Shown here one piece after another: positions 52,220 to 61,924 of a stretch of DNA of 64,000 nt. The notes under the pieces are model-generated. The model saw only the letters and a program-made list of their open reading frames with translations. It was not told the origin of the DNA and did not search any database. This DNA is from DATAZK01 sp963731205. Lineage in GTDB: Bacteria; Actinomycetota; Actinomycetes; Frankiales; Frankiaceae. Where the stretch lies: positions 2,232,001 to 2,296,000 of the forward strand of contig CAVSUJ010000002.1 in assembly GCA_963731205.1 (NCBI GenBank). Reading direction: 5' to 3'. Within the stretch, counting starts at the first letter, position 1; the number at the start of each line of letters is the position of its first letter. Made by a program: the position numbers and the translations under genes.

Positions 52220-53043
52220 CGGCCGGTCACCCGCCCCACGGCGCGCGCGGCGACGACGACCATCGCGAGCGGCAGCAGCTCGCGATGCCGGTAGCGGCGG
52301 GTGTCGTCGCTCGCGACCTGCGCAGCCCATCCGAGCGGCAGCAGCATCTGGTCATCGCGCCACCACGGCGGCTGCAGCCCCCGCTGATGCAACTGGTGCA
52401 GTCCTGCGCCAAGCCGGCGGTGCAGCTTCCACGTCTCGCGTGCGGTACGACGCGAGCCGTGGGCCACCTCCGCACCCGGTGCGTACGCAAGCCGAAAGCC
52501 CGCCGCCACCGCGCGCCGGCACAGTTCGCGGTCGCCGCCCGAGCCCATTTCCCCGTCGAACCCGCCGACGGCATCGAACACCGTGCGCCGCACGAAGAGG
52601 TTCGCGGTGGCCCCGAAACCCAATGTTTCCACGTACTTTCGCTGATCCACGTGATGGCCCGCGTCGAAGCGCTCCCAGACTGACGGCGCCGGCCCGACCC
52701 GCGGCCGGACGTGACCGGCCACCAGCTCGGCCCCACCTTCGATCGTCGCCTCCACGCCGCCGCGGATCCAGTCCGCGGCGGGGATGCAGTCGGCATCGGT
52801 GAAGGCGATCAGATCGCCGGCGGCGACGGCAAGCCCGGCGTTGCGGGCCGCGTACGAGCCGGGCCGGCGCTCGCTGATCACCCGGCTGACCATCGGATGC
52901 CGAGCCGCGATCGCGGCCGTCGCGTCGGACGATCCGTTGTCGACGACGATGACCTCGGTCGCGACGCCCGGGATCGGCTGCTGGCGGGAGAGCGCGTCGA
53001 GGCAGGCCCGAAGCGTCAGGGCGCCGTTGCGCACCGGAATCAC
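52216..53043 (-). CDS. GT2 family glycosyltransferase (5' end uncertain)
   Basis: About 275 aa from the first in-frame GTG (53043). The family's opening strand VSIVIPVRNG begins just before that codon, so the real start may be a rare codon slightly upstream. The frame remains open into the divergent gene at 53098. Motifs are VIVVDNGSSDATAAIAARHP, DLIAFTDADCIPAADWIRGG (DxD) and GSGGDRELCRRAVAAGF. The C-terminal region carries a Trp-rich segment (QPPWWRDDQM). The end overlaps the next GT2 start by 4 nt. Confidence 0.8.
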   Translation of the reverse strand: MIPVRNGALTLRACLDALSRQQPIPGVATEVIVVDNGSSDATAAIAARHPMVSRVISERRPGSYAARNAGLAVAAGDLIAFTDADCIPAADWIRGGVEATIEGGAELVAGHVRPRVGPAPSVWERFDAGHHVDQRKYVETLGFGATANLFVRRTVFDAVGGFDGEMGSGGDRELCRRAVAAGFRLAYAPGAEVAHGSRRTARETWKLHRRLGAGLHQLHQRGLQPPWWRDDQMLLPLGWAAQVASDDTRRYRHRELLPLAMVVVAARAVGRVTGR

Positions 53044-53097
53044 GATGCTGACCGAGCTGACCCTCTTGATGGTGCTGGGCGCGGTAACAATGTCCGG

Positions 53098-54114
53098 ATG
53101 CTCATCGTCAACGGGCGCTTCCTTCGCGCCCGGCCCACCGGTCTGCACCGCGTCGGGCGAGCCCTGCTTGACGCCGCTCGTGCCGCCGGGCTCGACGCCG
53201 AGGTGATCGCGCCCCGCGGAGTCGGCGACCCGCGGGTCGACCGCCACGTCTGGTCGCCTCCGGGACGCGCCGGTGACCACACTTTCGAGCAGGTCATCCT
53301 GCCCGCCCTCGCCAACAGGCGCCGCGTTCTCTCGCTCACCAACACCGCACCCGTCTATGCCCGGCACGGGATCGTCGCCGTCCACGACCTCGCGATGGTG
53401 AGCCATCCGGAGTGGTACGCGCGATCGATGCGGGCCTACGCCCGGCTGGTCGTCGCCGCTGCCCGGCGCGCCGAGGTCGTACTCACCTTCAGCTACGCCG
53501 TCGCCGGCGAACTCGAGCAGGCGGGCGTCGCCGGGAAGCGGATCCACCTCATCCGCGAGGCCGTCGACCCGGCCTTCGCGCCCGCGCCCGCCGACGCGGT
53601 CCAGTCCGTACGCGAGCGGCTCGGCCTCGACGAGCCCTACGTCCTGATGGTCGGCTGGGCGCAGCCCCGCAAGGATCTCGCGACGGCCGTCGAGGCCCAT
53701 CGCCTGGTGCGGCCTGACATCTCTCATCACCTTGTCCTGGTGGGGGAATCGCACGACACCTTCGCGCCCGTGGCGGTACCGGACGACCGCTCGATCGTGC
53801 GCGCCGGCCATCTGTCCGATGCCGAACTCGTCGCCGCCGTCACCGGTGCTGCGGCGCTGCTGTATCCGTCGCTGTACGAGGGATTCGGCCTGCCGCCACT
53901 GGAGGCCTGGGCTTGCGGGACGCCCGCACTCGCGAGCGACATCCCGGTGCTGCGCGAAAGTACGTCCGGGCTCGGAGAACTGCTGCCGGTCGGCGATGTA
54001 CGCGCCTGGGCCGATGGGCTGCGCGCCGCGCTGCGCGGCGAGCTCGCCGTGCCGGAGCCGCCCGCGTGGCGGTGGGCTGACGCGGGCCGACAGCTCCTGG
54101 ACGTCCTAGCCTGA
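53098..54114 (+). CDS. GT4 family glycosyltransferase
   Basis: A 338-aa GT-B enzyme. The N-terminal GRFLRARPTGLHRVGRALLD motif (RpTGI/L-x-R) is typical of mannosyl/rhamnosyl GT4s. The C-terminal domain has YVLMVGWAQPRKDLATAVEA, LLYPSLYEGFGLPPLEAWAC and GTPALASDIPVLRE. ATG at 53098. The 3' end overlaps the convergent GT4 gene by 9 nt. Sugar unknown. Confidence 0.88.
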   Translation: MLIVNGRFLRARPTGLHRVGRALLDAARAAGLDAEVIAPRGVGDPRVDRHVWSPPGRAGDHTFEQVILPALANRRRVLSLTNTAPVYARHGIVAVHDLAMVSHPEWYARSMRAYARLVVAAARRAEVVLTFSYAVAGELEQAGVAGKRIHLIREAVDPAFAPAPADAVQSVRERLGLDEPYVLMVGWAQPRKDLATAVEAHRLVRPDISHHLVLVGESHDTFAPVAVPDDRSIVRAGHLSDAELVAAVTGAAALLYPSLYEGFGLPPLEAWACGTPALASDIPVLRESTSGLGELLPVGDVRAWADGLRAALRGELAVPEPPAWRWADAGRQLLDVLA

Positions 54115-55225
54115 GTACGCAACTTCACGCGTCCTGACGCGTGGGCGGCGGGACTCGATGGCCCGCAGGTACACCTGCTCCATGCGGGCGGCGAGGTTCT
54201 CCGGCGCATGCTCGGTACGGGATGCCTCGGCGTTGGCGGCTCCCAGCCGCGCAGCATGGGCGGGCTCGTTCAGCATCCGCTCCAGCGCGGCAGCCAGCCC
54301 GAGTACATCGCCGGCGGACGTCATCACGCATCCGGGCAGAACGCCTGCCAGCGCGGCGATTCCGGGATCGTCGCTGGCGATCACCGGCCGCCCGTGCGCG
54401 GCCGCGTCGACGACGGCGAGCGGCGTGCCCTCGGGACGAAGTTGCGGCAACGACGGCACCACCACCGCCCGCACCGAGCCCAGCAGCCGCGAGAGCGCGG
54501 AGGCGTCGAGCCTGCCGAGGAAGTGCACCGATTCATCGCCCGCCTGGCCGAGAACGTCTCTGCAGCGGACCGTCGCCGGCGACGCGCAACCTGCTGGTCG
54601 GATGACGCTCGCTGATCAGCCGCCAGGCTTGCAGCAGCACGAAGAGTCCCTTGTCCGCTGAAAGCCGTCCGACATACGCGAGGTCGGTGCAGCCCGCCGG
54701 CGAGCGCGGCTCGAACACCGGAATCGGCGCCGGAGGCGCGAGAGTCGTCACCCGCGAAAACCCTGCTGCCCGAAGGCTTTCCGCCACCGGTTCGCTGACC
54801 GCCACCACCTCGTTCAAGGCGTGCCTCGCCACCGTCGCGTCAAGGCGCCGCTTGACCTGACGGTCCACGACCGCCCGGATCGACCCCGCTCGCGGATCGA
54901 CGGTGCCGGCCAGCCGCATGTCGTGAGCGGTCAGCACCCGGGGCGCCGGTACCAGCAGCGCCGCGACCGACAACTCGCGTACCACGTTGTGGAAATGGAC
55001 CACATCGGGCCGCAGGGCATGTACCCGGTTCACCAGCCGGGAGCGGGCCCGGGGATCCCACAGGTCCAGCACGCGTCCCGCACCCGCATGGCGCACTTCC
55101 CCGGCGAACACGTCGATCTCGTGCCCGGCCCGGCCTAACGCGTCAGCGAGCCGGCCGACATAGACCTCGGCGCCCCCGCGCTCGGGATCGCCGGTCGACA
55201 GGTCGTTGACGAGAAGCACGCGCAC
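54106..55225 (-). CDS. GT4 family glycosyltransferase, +1 frameshift
   Basis: About 373 aa when corrected. The N-terminal half (from 55225) has LLVNDLSTGDPERGGAEVYV, DVVHFHNVVRELSVAALLVP and DLAYVGRLSADKGLFVLLQA. An extra base near 54561 shifts the frame within AGDGPLQ; the other frame continues VLGQAGDESVHFLGRLDASA and VVVPSLPQLRPEGTPLAVVD to the stop at 54106. The corrected join (GDGPLRDVLGQAG) matches the GT4 family exactly in spacing. As written it is two fragments. It lies 9 nt after the neighbouring GT4 start region's operon partner (55235). Confidence 0.82.
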
Positions 55226-55234
55226 TGCCGGCTC

Positions 55235-56497
55235 CTACCGCAGCACGTCGGCGATCGCCGAGTCGAGCGCGACCAGATCGGCAAGCGGGGGCTGCTCGGC
55301 ATCGACGGGGTGCATCGGCGCGGTGACCGCTCCCGTCGTCGCCACCTCTTCCATGACGTCGTCGATCCGGGCGACGAAGCGATCCCAGTCATAGCGCGCT
55401 GCCCGCCGGCGGCAGGCGCTGCGCATCCGGCCGATCTCCTCCGGCATGGCCGACACCGCCAGCATCTGATCCGCGAAGGCCTTCGGACGTCCGGCCAGCA
55501 GCCAGCCGGTCTCGCCGTGCACGACGCTCTCGCACGGCCCACCACTGGCGACGGCGATGACGGGGGTTCCCGAGGCCATCGCCTCCAGCGGGACGATGCC
55601 CCAATCCTCATTGGGCGCAGTGAAAAGCAGGGCGGTCGCCTGCTGGTAGAGATCGATCAGCCGCTCGTCGGAGGGGCCCTCCTCGAACGTGATCGGCAGC
55701 CCCTCGGCTCGTGCGCGCAGCCCGTTCACGTACTCGCGGCTCTTCTCATCCACCGCGCCCGCGATGACGAGCCGGCCCGAAAGGCCCATGGCGACGGCGA
55801 TCCGCATGGCGTCGATCGCCAGTTCGAGCTTCTTCTGCCAGACCATGCGTCCCGCGACGAGAAACAGTGGCTCGCGCGCCTGGGCCGCAGGCACCGATTC
55901 GAGCTCGGCGAATTCGACACCGAAACGCTGCAGATCCACGCCGGGGTACAGGACCTCGACGGCGGGATCAGGCGCGAGCCGCCCCTTCAGGACGCGGCGC
56001 CGGGTCTCGTTGCTGTTCACCAGGACATGGCAATACCGGCGCCACAGCGCGGCGTCGGCCGATTGGAACGGGCGTCCCAGGAAGCGCAGCGCCGCCGCCT
56101 TCGTCGGGTCGCGGCGGGCGAGTTCGGCGCGCACCTCCGGGTCGTGCAGGATCTTCAGCGGCGTATGGCAATACGCGACCGCCGGAAGCCGGGTGCGGGC
56201 AAGCAGCAGGTCGCCGAGCCCCTCGGAGGAGACGAGCAGCGCGCGTGCGCCGTCCTCAGGGAGGCGGGTACGCGAGAGGGTCGCCGCGGCGCGCACCAGC
56301 GGCGAGAGCGACCGTTTCACCGATACCGGCGGCCCGAGTTCGACAACCTCGCTGCGCAGGCAGGGAAAGGTCGACTCCGGCTCGAAATGATGCGTGTAGA
56401 TGACCCAGTCGTGGCGGCTGCGACTCACGATCTCTGCGACGACCCGTTCGGCTCCACCGCAGAGGTAGATCCACGGGTGGTAGAGCGCAAGGCGCAT
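55235..56497 (-). CDS. GT4 family glycosyltransferase (ALG2-like mannosyltransferase type)
   Basis: A 420-aa GT-B enzyme starting at ATG 56497 (MRLALYHPWIYLCGGAERVV). It has an ALG2/WbdC-like flavour: the early GGAER motif, AVAYCHTPLKILHDPEV, LVNSNETRRRVL, VLYPGVDLQRF, LVAGRMVWQKKLELAIDAMR and EDWGIVPLEAMASGTPVIAV with GPCESVVHGETGWLL. GDP-mannose use is plausible from this resemblance but not proven. It is followed after 9 nt by the frameshifted GT4. Confidence 0.88.
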   Translation of the reverse strand: MRLALYHPWIYLCGGAERVVAEIVSRSRHDWVIYTHHFEPESTFPCLRSEVVELGPPVSVKRSLSPLVRAAATLSRTRLPEDGARALLVSSEGLGDLLLARTRLPAVAYCHTPLKILHDPEVRAELARRDPTKAAALRFLGRPFQSADAALWRRYCHVLVNSNETRRRVLKGRLAPDPAVEVLYPGVDLQRFGVEFAELESVPAAQAREPLFLVAGRMVWQKKLELAIDAMRIAVAMGLSGRLVIAGAVDEKSREYVNGLRARAEGLPITFEEGPSDERLIDLYQQATALLFTAPNEDWGIVPLEAMASGTPVIAVASGGPCESVVHGETGWLLAGRPKAFADQMLAVSAMPEEIGRMRSACRRRAARYDWDRFVARIDDVMEEVATTGAVTAPMHPVDAEQPPLADLVALDSAIADVLR

Positions 56498-56621
56498 CGT
56501 GCCCCCTAGTCCGGCGAAGGTTGGTGAGTTGGCTGTGTGTTCAGCGACACCGCGCCGTCTAACGACCTTGGTTTCCAGAAGTGACGCTCCGGCCTCGGGA
56601 ACGGCTGCCAGAATCTCCGGC

Positions 56622-57555
56622 GTGATCGCCACCGATGCGCTGACCGTGGTGATCCCGACCCGTGACCGCCCCGAATGGCTCGCGCGGACGCTGGCCGCGC
56701 TCAGTCCCGCAGGCCGGCGCACTGGGCGGGGTGATCGTGGTGGATTCGGCGTCACGCTCCCGCGACGTGGCCCGGGTCGCTGCCGATTTCGGGGCCCGCT
56801 ACCTTCGCGAAGACACGCCCGGGGCGTCGCGGGCGCGCAACCGCGGCTGGCGCGAGGTCACCACCGAGTACGTCGTCTTCCTGGACGACGACCTGCTGGT
56901 GCGTCCCGGCTGGGCTGACGCGCTGGCCGCGGCGGTGACGCGACCCGACGTGGCATTCGTGGCGGGACGCGTGGTGCTTCCAGGCGGGGCCTGCGGCCCG
57001 GGCGGCTTCGCACTCATCGACCACCCTGAGGCCAGGACTCTCGACGCGCTGAGCCGCGGCGTCCTCGGGGGGACCGCGAACCTGCTCGTCTCGCGGCAGG
57101 CTCTTGCCGCGGTCGGGGGCTTCGACGAGCGTCTGGGTCCCGGGCGGTGGCTTGCGGCGGGAGAGGACCTCGACCTGCTCGATCGGCTCGTCGAGGCCGG
57201 TCTGACCGGACGCTATGAGCCGGCCGCGGTCGTGGAATGCGAGCAGTGGCGCGAGGGCTCGGCGCGCGCGAAGCTCGCGTGGGGCTACGGAAAGGGCATG
57301 GGCGCAAGGTTTGCGGGGATGGCGCGTCGCTCGCCGCGAAGGGCGCTGCCACGGTGGAACGAGCTGCTGCGCCTCGGCGGTCTCGCGACCCTGGTGCGCC
57401 GTTCCCGAAGCACAGCTGCGGCACCGGCATCGGCCGTACCGTCCGCACCCGCTCCCGGCGGCCGGTGGAGCGAACCGATCCTGTGGCGGCTCGGTGCCCT
57501 CGTGGGGTTCTTCGCGGCGCTCCCGCTGCGCCGCTGGACCGGACCGGCCGAGTGA
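56622..57555 (+). CDS. GT2 family glycosyltransferase (GYGxG paralogue C), +1 frameshift
   Basis: About 310 aa when corrected. GTG 56622 starts IATDALTVVIPTRDRPEWLA. After LAALSP an extra C near 56707 shifts the frame; the other frame continues QAGALGGVIVVDSASRSRDV. Downstream motifs are EYVVFLDDDLLVRPGWADAL (DDD), GTANLLVSRQALAAVGG, AAGEDLDLLDRLVEAGL and the shared KLAWGYGKGMGARFAGMAR. It ends GTGA-coupled to the next gene. The short open frame upstream of GTG 56622 shows no homology. Confidence 0.82.
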
Positions 57556-58647
57556 GCGACCCGCAGCACCCTCTGGCCGGCGAGCGGATCGATGTCGTCA
57601 CCGTGCATCTCCCGCAGCGGAACGGCCGCGCCGCCGAACGTGCCCTGCACGCCTGGGTCTGTGGAGCGCGCAGCCTCGGGGCCGACGTCCGCGTGAGCTC
57701 GTGGTCGTCGTACGAACCGCGCGAACCCTTGCCCGCGTGGTGTGAGCACCAGGCGCTCCCAGAGCGCTCCTTCGCCGCGCGTCATCGTGCGGCGCTACGC
57801 CACCCGCGCTCGGACGCTCGCCTGCTGGACTGGCAGCCGCGCCCGGGTGCCTGGGCGGTTGCCGACGACGTGGTCTCCGTGGCTGCCGTCGCCGGGCGTG
57901 AGCGATCGGTGCTCGTCGCGCACTACTCGACGCTGCTGGATCAGTGGGCGCTGCGACGGGCGCAGCCGCGCCACGTCCAGGACCTGCGCCACGAACGTCG
58001 TGCCGCGGCGCAGGTGCGGATCCCCACGGCGTACTCGCAGCGGGTGGCCCGCCGCTTCGCCCATGGGACGCGGACGGTCCCGATCGCTCTCGAGCCGGTG
58101 CCGCCTGTGGCATTCGTCGAGGCGCCCGGTCGCCGTGTTGCCGGCGGATTGGACGTGGGGGCCCAACCTGGCGGCGCTCACGATGTTGCTACGCGAGTGG
58201 CCCGAAATCCGGGAGCGCGTCCCGAGCGCCCGGCTGCTGCTGGCCGGCGCCGGACTGCCCGACGCGGTGGGCCGCGGCCTACCCGCCGGAGTCGAGGCGC
58301 TCGGGCACCTGCCGGATATTGCCGAACTCTGGGCGCAGGCCGCCGTCCTCGCCTTCCCGTGCCCGGCCTCGAGCGGGCCCAAGGTGAAGGTGCTCGAAGC
58401 CGCGATGGCCGGGGTGGCGATCGTCACGACCGAGTCCGGAGCCGAAGGCTTGTGCCTCGAAGGCGTGACGATCGCGCCGCGACCGGCGGCCTTTTCCGGG
58501 GCGCTGGCGAAAGCGCTCGGTGACCCGGCGAGCCGCGCCGCCGCGGGCAAGCAGCTGCGGGCCAGCGCGCTCGCTCATCACGCACCGGAGGCGGCAGCCG
58601 CCGAGCGGGTCAGGATCTGGCGGAATTCGCTCACACTCCAGGACTAG
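57552..58647 (+). CDS. Glycosyltransferase (GT-B, GT4-like), +1 frameshift
   Basis: About 364 aa when corrected. GTG 57552 overlaps the GT2 stop. The N-terminal domain (DVVTVHLPQRNGRAAERALH, VLVAHYSTLLDQWALRRAQP, PTAYSQRVARRFAH) is divergent. An extra G near 58140 shifts the frame after EAPGRRV; the other frame continues PADWTWGPNLAALTMLLREW, RLLLAGAGLPDAVGRGLPAG, LAFPCPASSGPKVKVLEAAM and AGVAIVTTESGAEGL, the GT4-like nucleotide-sugar site. It is the last gene of the glycosyltransferase region and is followed by a small hairpin with a T-run. Confidence 0.75.
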
Positions 58648-58672
58648 TCGCCTAGTCGAATAGGACTATTTC

Positions 58673-58688
58673 GCGCCTGGGCGCTTTT
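58673..58688 (+). terminator. Short hairpin plus TTTT after the last glycosyltransferase gene
   Basis: GCGC-CTGG-GCGC followed directly by TTTT, 26 nt after the stop. The stem is short; a second 6-bp stem (GACTAG/CTAGTC) overlaps the stop codon. Confidence 0.35.
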
Positions 58689-58838
58689 CGATGCGTCCGA
58701 TTTGTGCCGATAATTGGCCAGAGCCACCCCAGGCTTGGCGCCGTTGGATGACCGGCATTTCTTCGCAAGTATCGCTCGCCGAATCGGTCACCGCCAAGAG
58801 CTCCTCGCAGTTCGTCGACCCGACGGCACACGGAAGCG

Positions 58839-60716
58839 GTGGAGATCATCAGCGCAAGTTCCGGCGTACGCACGCGCCTGTCAGCGATCGGCGCGGTGAC
58901 GGCAATGGCCGCCGGCGCGCTGCTCTTGACCGGTAATTCCCCAGCATTTGCAGCAGGTTCCGTGACGGTGACCACAGCGGCTTACGTGAAGGCCGGCAAT
59001 GTCGCCGCCCTCTCAGCCACCACCAACGCCAACACCCAGTGCCTCGTCGTCGTCGCCGCGAAAACGGCGAAATTCACCAGCACCACCGCCCGGCGGAGTT
59101 GGCAGGCGAATTTCACTGCTGCTGCTGACGGTGCTCGCTCACTCAAAGCCACGGTTTACAGCGACGCGAAATGCACGAAAACCGTTGCTGCAGTGACGCG
59201 TGTTTACACCTCCGATGGAGTGGCACCCGTCACGAAATCCACGGTGACCGGTGACTGGACGAGCGGGCCCACCACCGTCAAGCTCAGCGCCGCCGACGCC
59301 CGCAGCGGCGTCGCGTCCACCACCTACGCGGTCGACGGCGGCGCGACCCAGCGCTACACCTTGCCCTTCGTGCTGGCCCCGGGTCCGCACACCCTCACGT
59401 ACGCGAGCACCGACAAGGTCGGCAACGTCGAGGCCACGCACACCCTGCAGATCGGCACCACCCGCAGCGGTATCGCGATGTCGGGAGCGGGCGTGCTCGT
59501 CGCCGATCCCACCGCGTCCAATGGGCAGGCGATCCTGACTGCCGGACCGCAGAGCGGAGCGGCCGGTGTCGCGCGCGGGACCTACACGCTCACCGCCCGC
59601 ATCCACGGGTTGACCCGCGCCAGCGTCTCGGTGGACGGACGCGAGGTGTGGAGCGGCGCACCAGGCGCGAGCTGGCAGAGCATCGCGGTGCCGGTCTTCA
59701 TCAGCGGCCCCACGTCGCAGCTCACCGTCAACGCGAACTACCTCGACACCGTGACCCTCACCGCCGCTGCGGCGCAGTACACCGTCGCGGGCAACACGAT
59801 CCTGGACCCCAGCGGCACGCCCGTGACGCTGCGCGGGGTGAACCGCAACGGCCTGGACTACATGAACCACGGCTACTACAGCGGCATGACCGACGTCTCG
59901 GCGATGTCGGACTGGGGCTCGAACATCGTGCGCGTGCAGATGTCGGAGGACTTCTGGCTCACCACCTCGTGCCAGTACAGCGCGAGCTACCAGCAGGCCG
60001 TCGACGTCGCCGTCAACGAAATCACGAGCAAGGGCATGGTCGCCCTGCTCGATCTGCACACGAGCATGACCGACTCCGACTGCCCCGGTACACCGAGCCA
60101 GCAGAAGATGGCCGACACCCGGGCGATCACCTTCTGGAGCCAGGTCGCCGCGCGCTACGCCAGCAACCCGCTCGTCGCCTTCGACCTCTACAACGAGCCC
60201 CACGACATCCCGGTGAACGTCTGGCGTGACGGCGGGCCGGTCGACGACTGGCAGGCCGCCGGCATGCAGCAGATGTATGACGCGGTACGCGCGACCGGCG
60301 CCACGAACCTGGTCTTCGTCAGCGGCACCGACTGGGCGTACAGCATCGACGACGAACTGCTCGACCCGCTGGACGGCTACGGCATCGTCATGGCGCCGCA
60401 CGTGTACTACGGCGACCGGTGCAGCGCGCTGCCGCCCACGCTCGACGTCGACTGGGGCCCGACGGCGGCGGCGCATCCCGTGGTCATCACCGAGTTCGGC
60501 TCACCCTGCACGACGTCGACCTACAACGCGAACGTCATCGACTACGCCGAATCGCACCACCTCGGCTGGGTGGCCTTCGTCTGGGCCGACCATGCGAACG
60601 GCGGACCCTACGGACTGCTCGACTCCTTCGGCACTTACGCACCGGACGCGCAGGGCCAGCCGGTGCGGGACGCGATGTGGGCCGCCCGCGGCTGGAGCAC
60701 CCCCGGCGGCCGCTGA
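58839..60716 (+). CDS. Secreted GH5 cellulase-like glycoside hydrolase
   Basis: A 625-aa protein. The signal peptide (hydrophobic LSAIGAVTAMAAGALLLTG) cleaves near AFA-A (about residue 39). N-terminal Ig/OmpL47-like segments follow (about 45-215, including VAPVTKSTVTGDWTSGPTTV), then a linker beta domain. The GH5 TIM barrel (about 320-620) starts at GTPVTLRGVNRNGLDYMNHG. The acid/base Glu is in FDLYNEPHDI (about 453) and the nucleophile in VVITEFGSPC (about 552). It starts at GTG 58839. It probably cleaves beta-glucan or mannan and follows the glycosyltransferase region. Confidence 0.85.
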   Translation: MEIISASSGVRTRLSAIGAVTAMAAGALLLTGNSPAFAAGSVTVTTAAYVKAGNVAALSATTNANTQCLVVVAAKTAKFTSTTARRSWQANFTAAADGARSLKATVYSDAKCTKTVAAVTRVYTSDGVAPVTKSTVTGDWTSGPTTVKLSAADARSGVASTTYAVDGGATQRYTLPFVLAPGPHTLTYASTDKVGNVEATHTLQIGTTRSGIAMSGAGVLVADPTASNGQAILTAGPQSGAAGVARGTYTLTARIHGLTRASVSVDGREVWSGAPGASWQSIAVPVFISGPTSQLTVNANYLDTVTLTAAAAQYTVAGNTILDPSGTPVTLRGVNRNGLDYMNHGYYSGMTDVSAMSDWGSNIVRVQMSEDFWLTTSCQYSASYQQAVDVAVNEITSKGMVALLDLHTSMTDSDCPGTPSQQKMADTRAITFWSQVAARYASNPLVAFDLYNEPHDIPVNVWRDGGPVDDWQAAGMQQMYDAVRATGATNLVFVSGTDWAYSIDDELLDPLDGYGIVMAPHVYYGDRCSALPPTLDVDWGPTAAAHPVVITEFGSPCTTSTYNANVIDYAESHHLGWVAFVWADHANGGPYGLLDSFGTYAPDAQGQPVRDAMWAARGWSTPGGR

Positions 60717-60728
60717 CGGCCGTCAGCG
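60711..60728. repeat. 18-bp perfect palindrome overlapping the GH5 stop codon
   Basis: CGCTGACGG/CCGTCAGCG with no spacer, spanning the TGA at 60714-60716. It may be a terminator element or a dimeric protein-binding site upstream of the P450 gene. Confidence 0.4.
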
Positions 60729-60784
60729 CTCGAGGGGTCCGGGCCGGTGTTAGCTTTCTCGCGTTCGATACGTGAGGAGCTCAC

Positions 60785-61912
60785 ATGACGTCAGCCTGCC
60801 CGGTGCAGCGGGGCGAGAGCGGCAACTGGGTGTTCACCGGCTACGCGGAGGTGCTGGCGGCGACGCAGGACGTCGAGGCGTTCCGGGCCAACTTCCGCGC
60901 CCCGGGCGTCGAGGTGCCGCCGGAGGAGCAGTTCGTCAACGAGATCCCCGAGCCGCGCCACGGCCACGTTCGCAAGATCATCAACTCGGCCATCGCGAGC
61001 CACCGGCTGACGGGCGTCGAGCCGCTGTGCGAGACGCTGTGCCGCGATCTGCTCACAGCGTTACGTGAGCAGCGTGGGGACAGTGGACCGGTCGATCTCG
61101 TCACCGAATACGTGATGCCCGTGCCCAACAGCATCATCGCCCACCTGCTCGGTGCTGAACCGGCCGACTACGAGAAGTGGGCGTCATGGTCGGAAGAGGT
61201 CGTCGAGGGCACCTACCCGTCGCTCTACCGCAACGAGCGCGGTGTCGGATTCGCCGGAGCGCACCCCGAGTTCGCCGCCTACATCGACGCGATCATCGCC
61301 GACCGCCGGGCCAATCCGCGCGAGGACTTCGTCACCCGGCTCATCACCCGCGAGATCGACGGTCGCCGCCTCGGTGACGTCGAGGCGCGCATCCAGCTCG
61401 TCTTCCTGTTCATCTCCGGCAACGAGACGACGCGCCATCTGCTCGGCAACCTGCTGTATCGCCTCGCCGGCGACCCCGCGCTCTTCGCCGAGCTCGCCGC
61501 CGACCGCAAGCTCATCGAAGCGGCGATCGAGGAATCGCTGCGCCTCGATCCTCCGGTGCGCCTGCTGATGCGCACCTGCAGTGCCGGGACGGTCGTCGCG
61601 GGGGAGCAGATCGACGTCGGCGAGCCGGTCATCTTCGGCGTCGAGCAGGCGAACCGCGACGAGGAGAAGTTCGACGACCCCGAGCAGTTCCGGCTCGACC
61701 GGCCCGACATGCGACGCCATCTGGCTTTCGGCGGCGGCCCGCACGTCTGCCCCGGCGCTCACCTGGCCCGCATGGAGGCACGGGTCGCCGTCAACGTGCT
61801 GCTGGACATGGCCAGCGGGCTGCAGATCGAGCCCGGCTTCGCCTACGAGAACGTGCCGGTCGTGTGGGCGAAGGGTCCCCGCTCGCTGCCGGTGCAGGTC
61901 GCCTGGGCGTGA
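60785..61912 (+). CDS. Cytochrome P450
   Basis: A 375-aa soluble monooxygenase. The I-helix oxygen-binding motif is FISGNETTRHLL (Thr about 213), K-helix EESLRLDPPVR (ExxR), and the heme loop FGGGPHVCPGAHLAR with the thiolate Cys at about 322. A CxxV-type N-terminus (ACPVQRGESGNWVFTGYAE) is short, as in several actinobacterial P450s. GAGGAG precedes the ATG by 5 nt. No ferredoxin or reductase gene is adjacent. Substrate unknown. It converges with the SDR gene, 12 nt away. Confidence 0.92.
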   Translation: MTSACPVQRGESGNWVFTGYAEVLAATQDVEAFRANFRAPGVEVPPEEQFVNEIPEPRHGHVRKIINSAIASHRLTGVEPLCETLCRDLLTALREQRGDSGPVDLVTEYVMPVPNSIIAHLLGAEPADYEKWASWSEEVVEGTYPSLYRNERGVGFAGAHPEFAAYIDAIIADRRANPREDFVTRLITREIDGRRLGDVEARIQLVFLFISGNETTRHLLGNLLYRLAGDPALFAELAADRKLIEAAIEESLRLDPPVRLLMRTCSAGTVVAGEQIDVGEPVIFGVEQANRDEEKFDDPEQFRLDRPDMRRHLAFGGGPHVCPGAHLARMEARVAVNVLLDMASGLQIEPGFAYENVPVVWAKGPRSLPVQVAWA

Positions 61913-61924
61913 GCAGGTCGCGCG

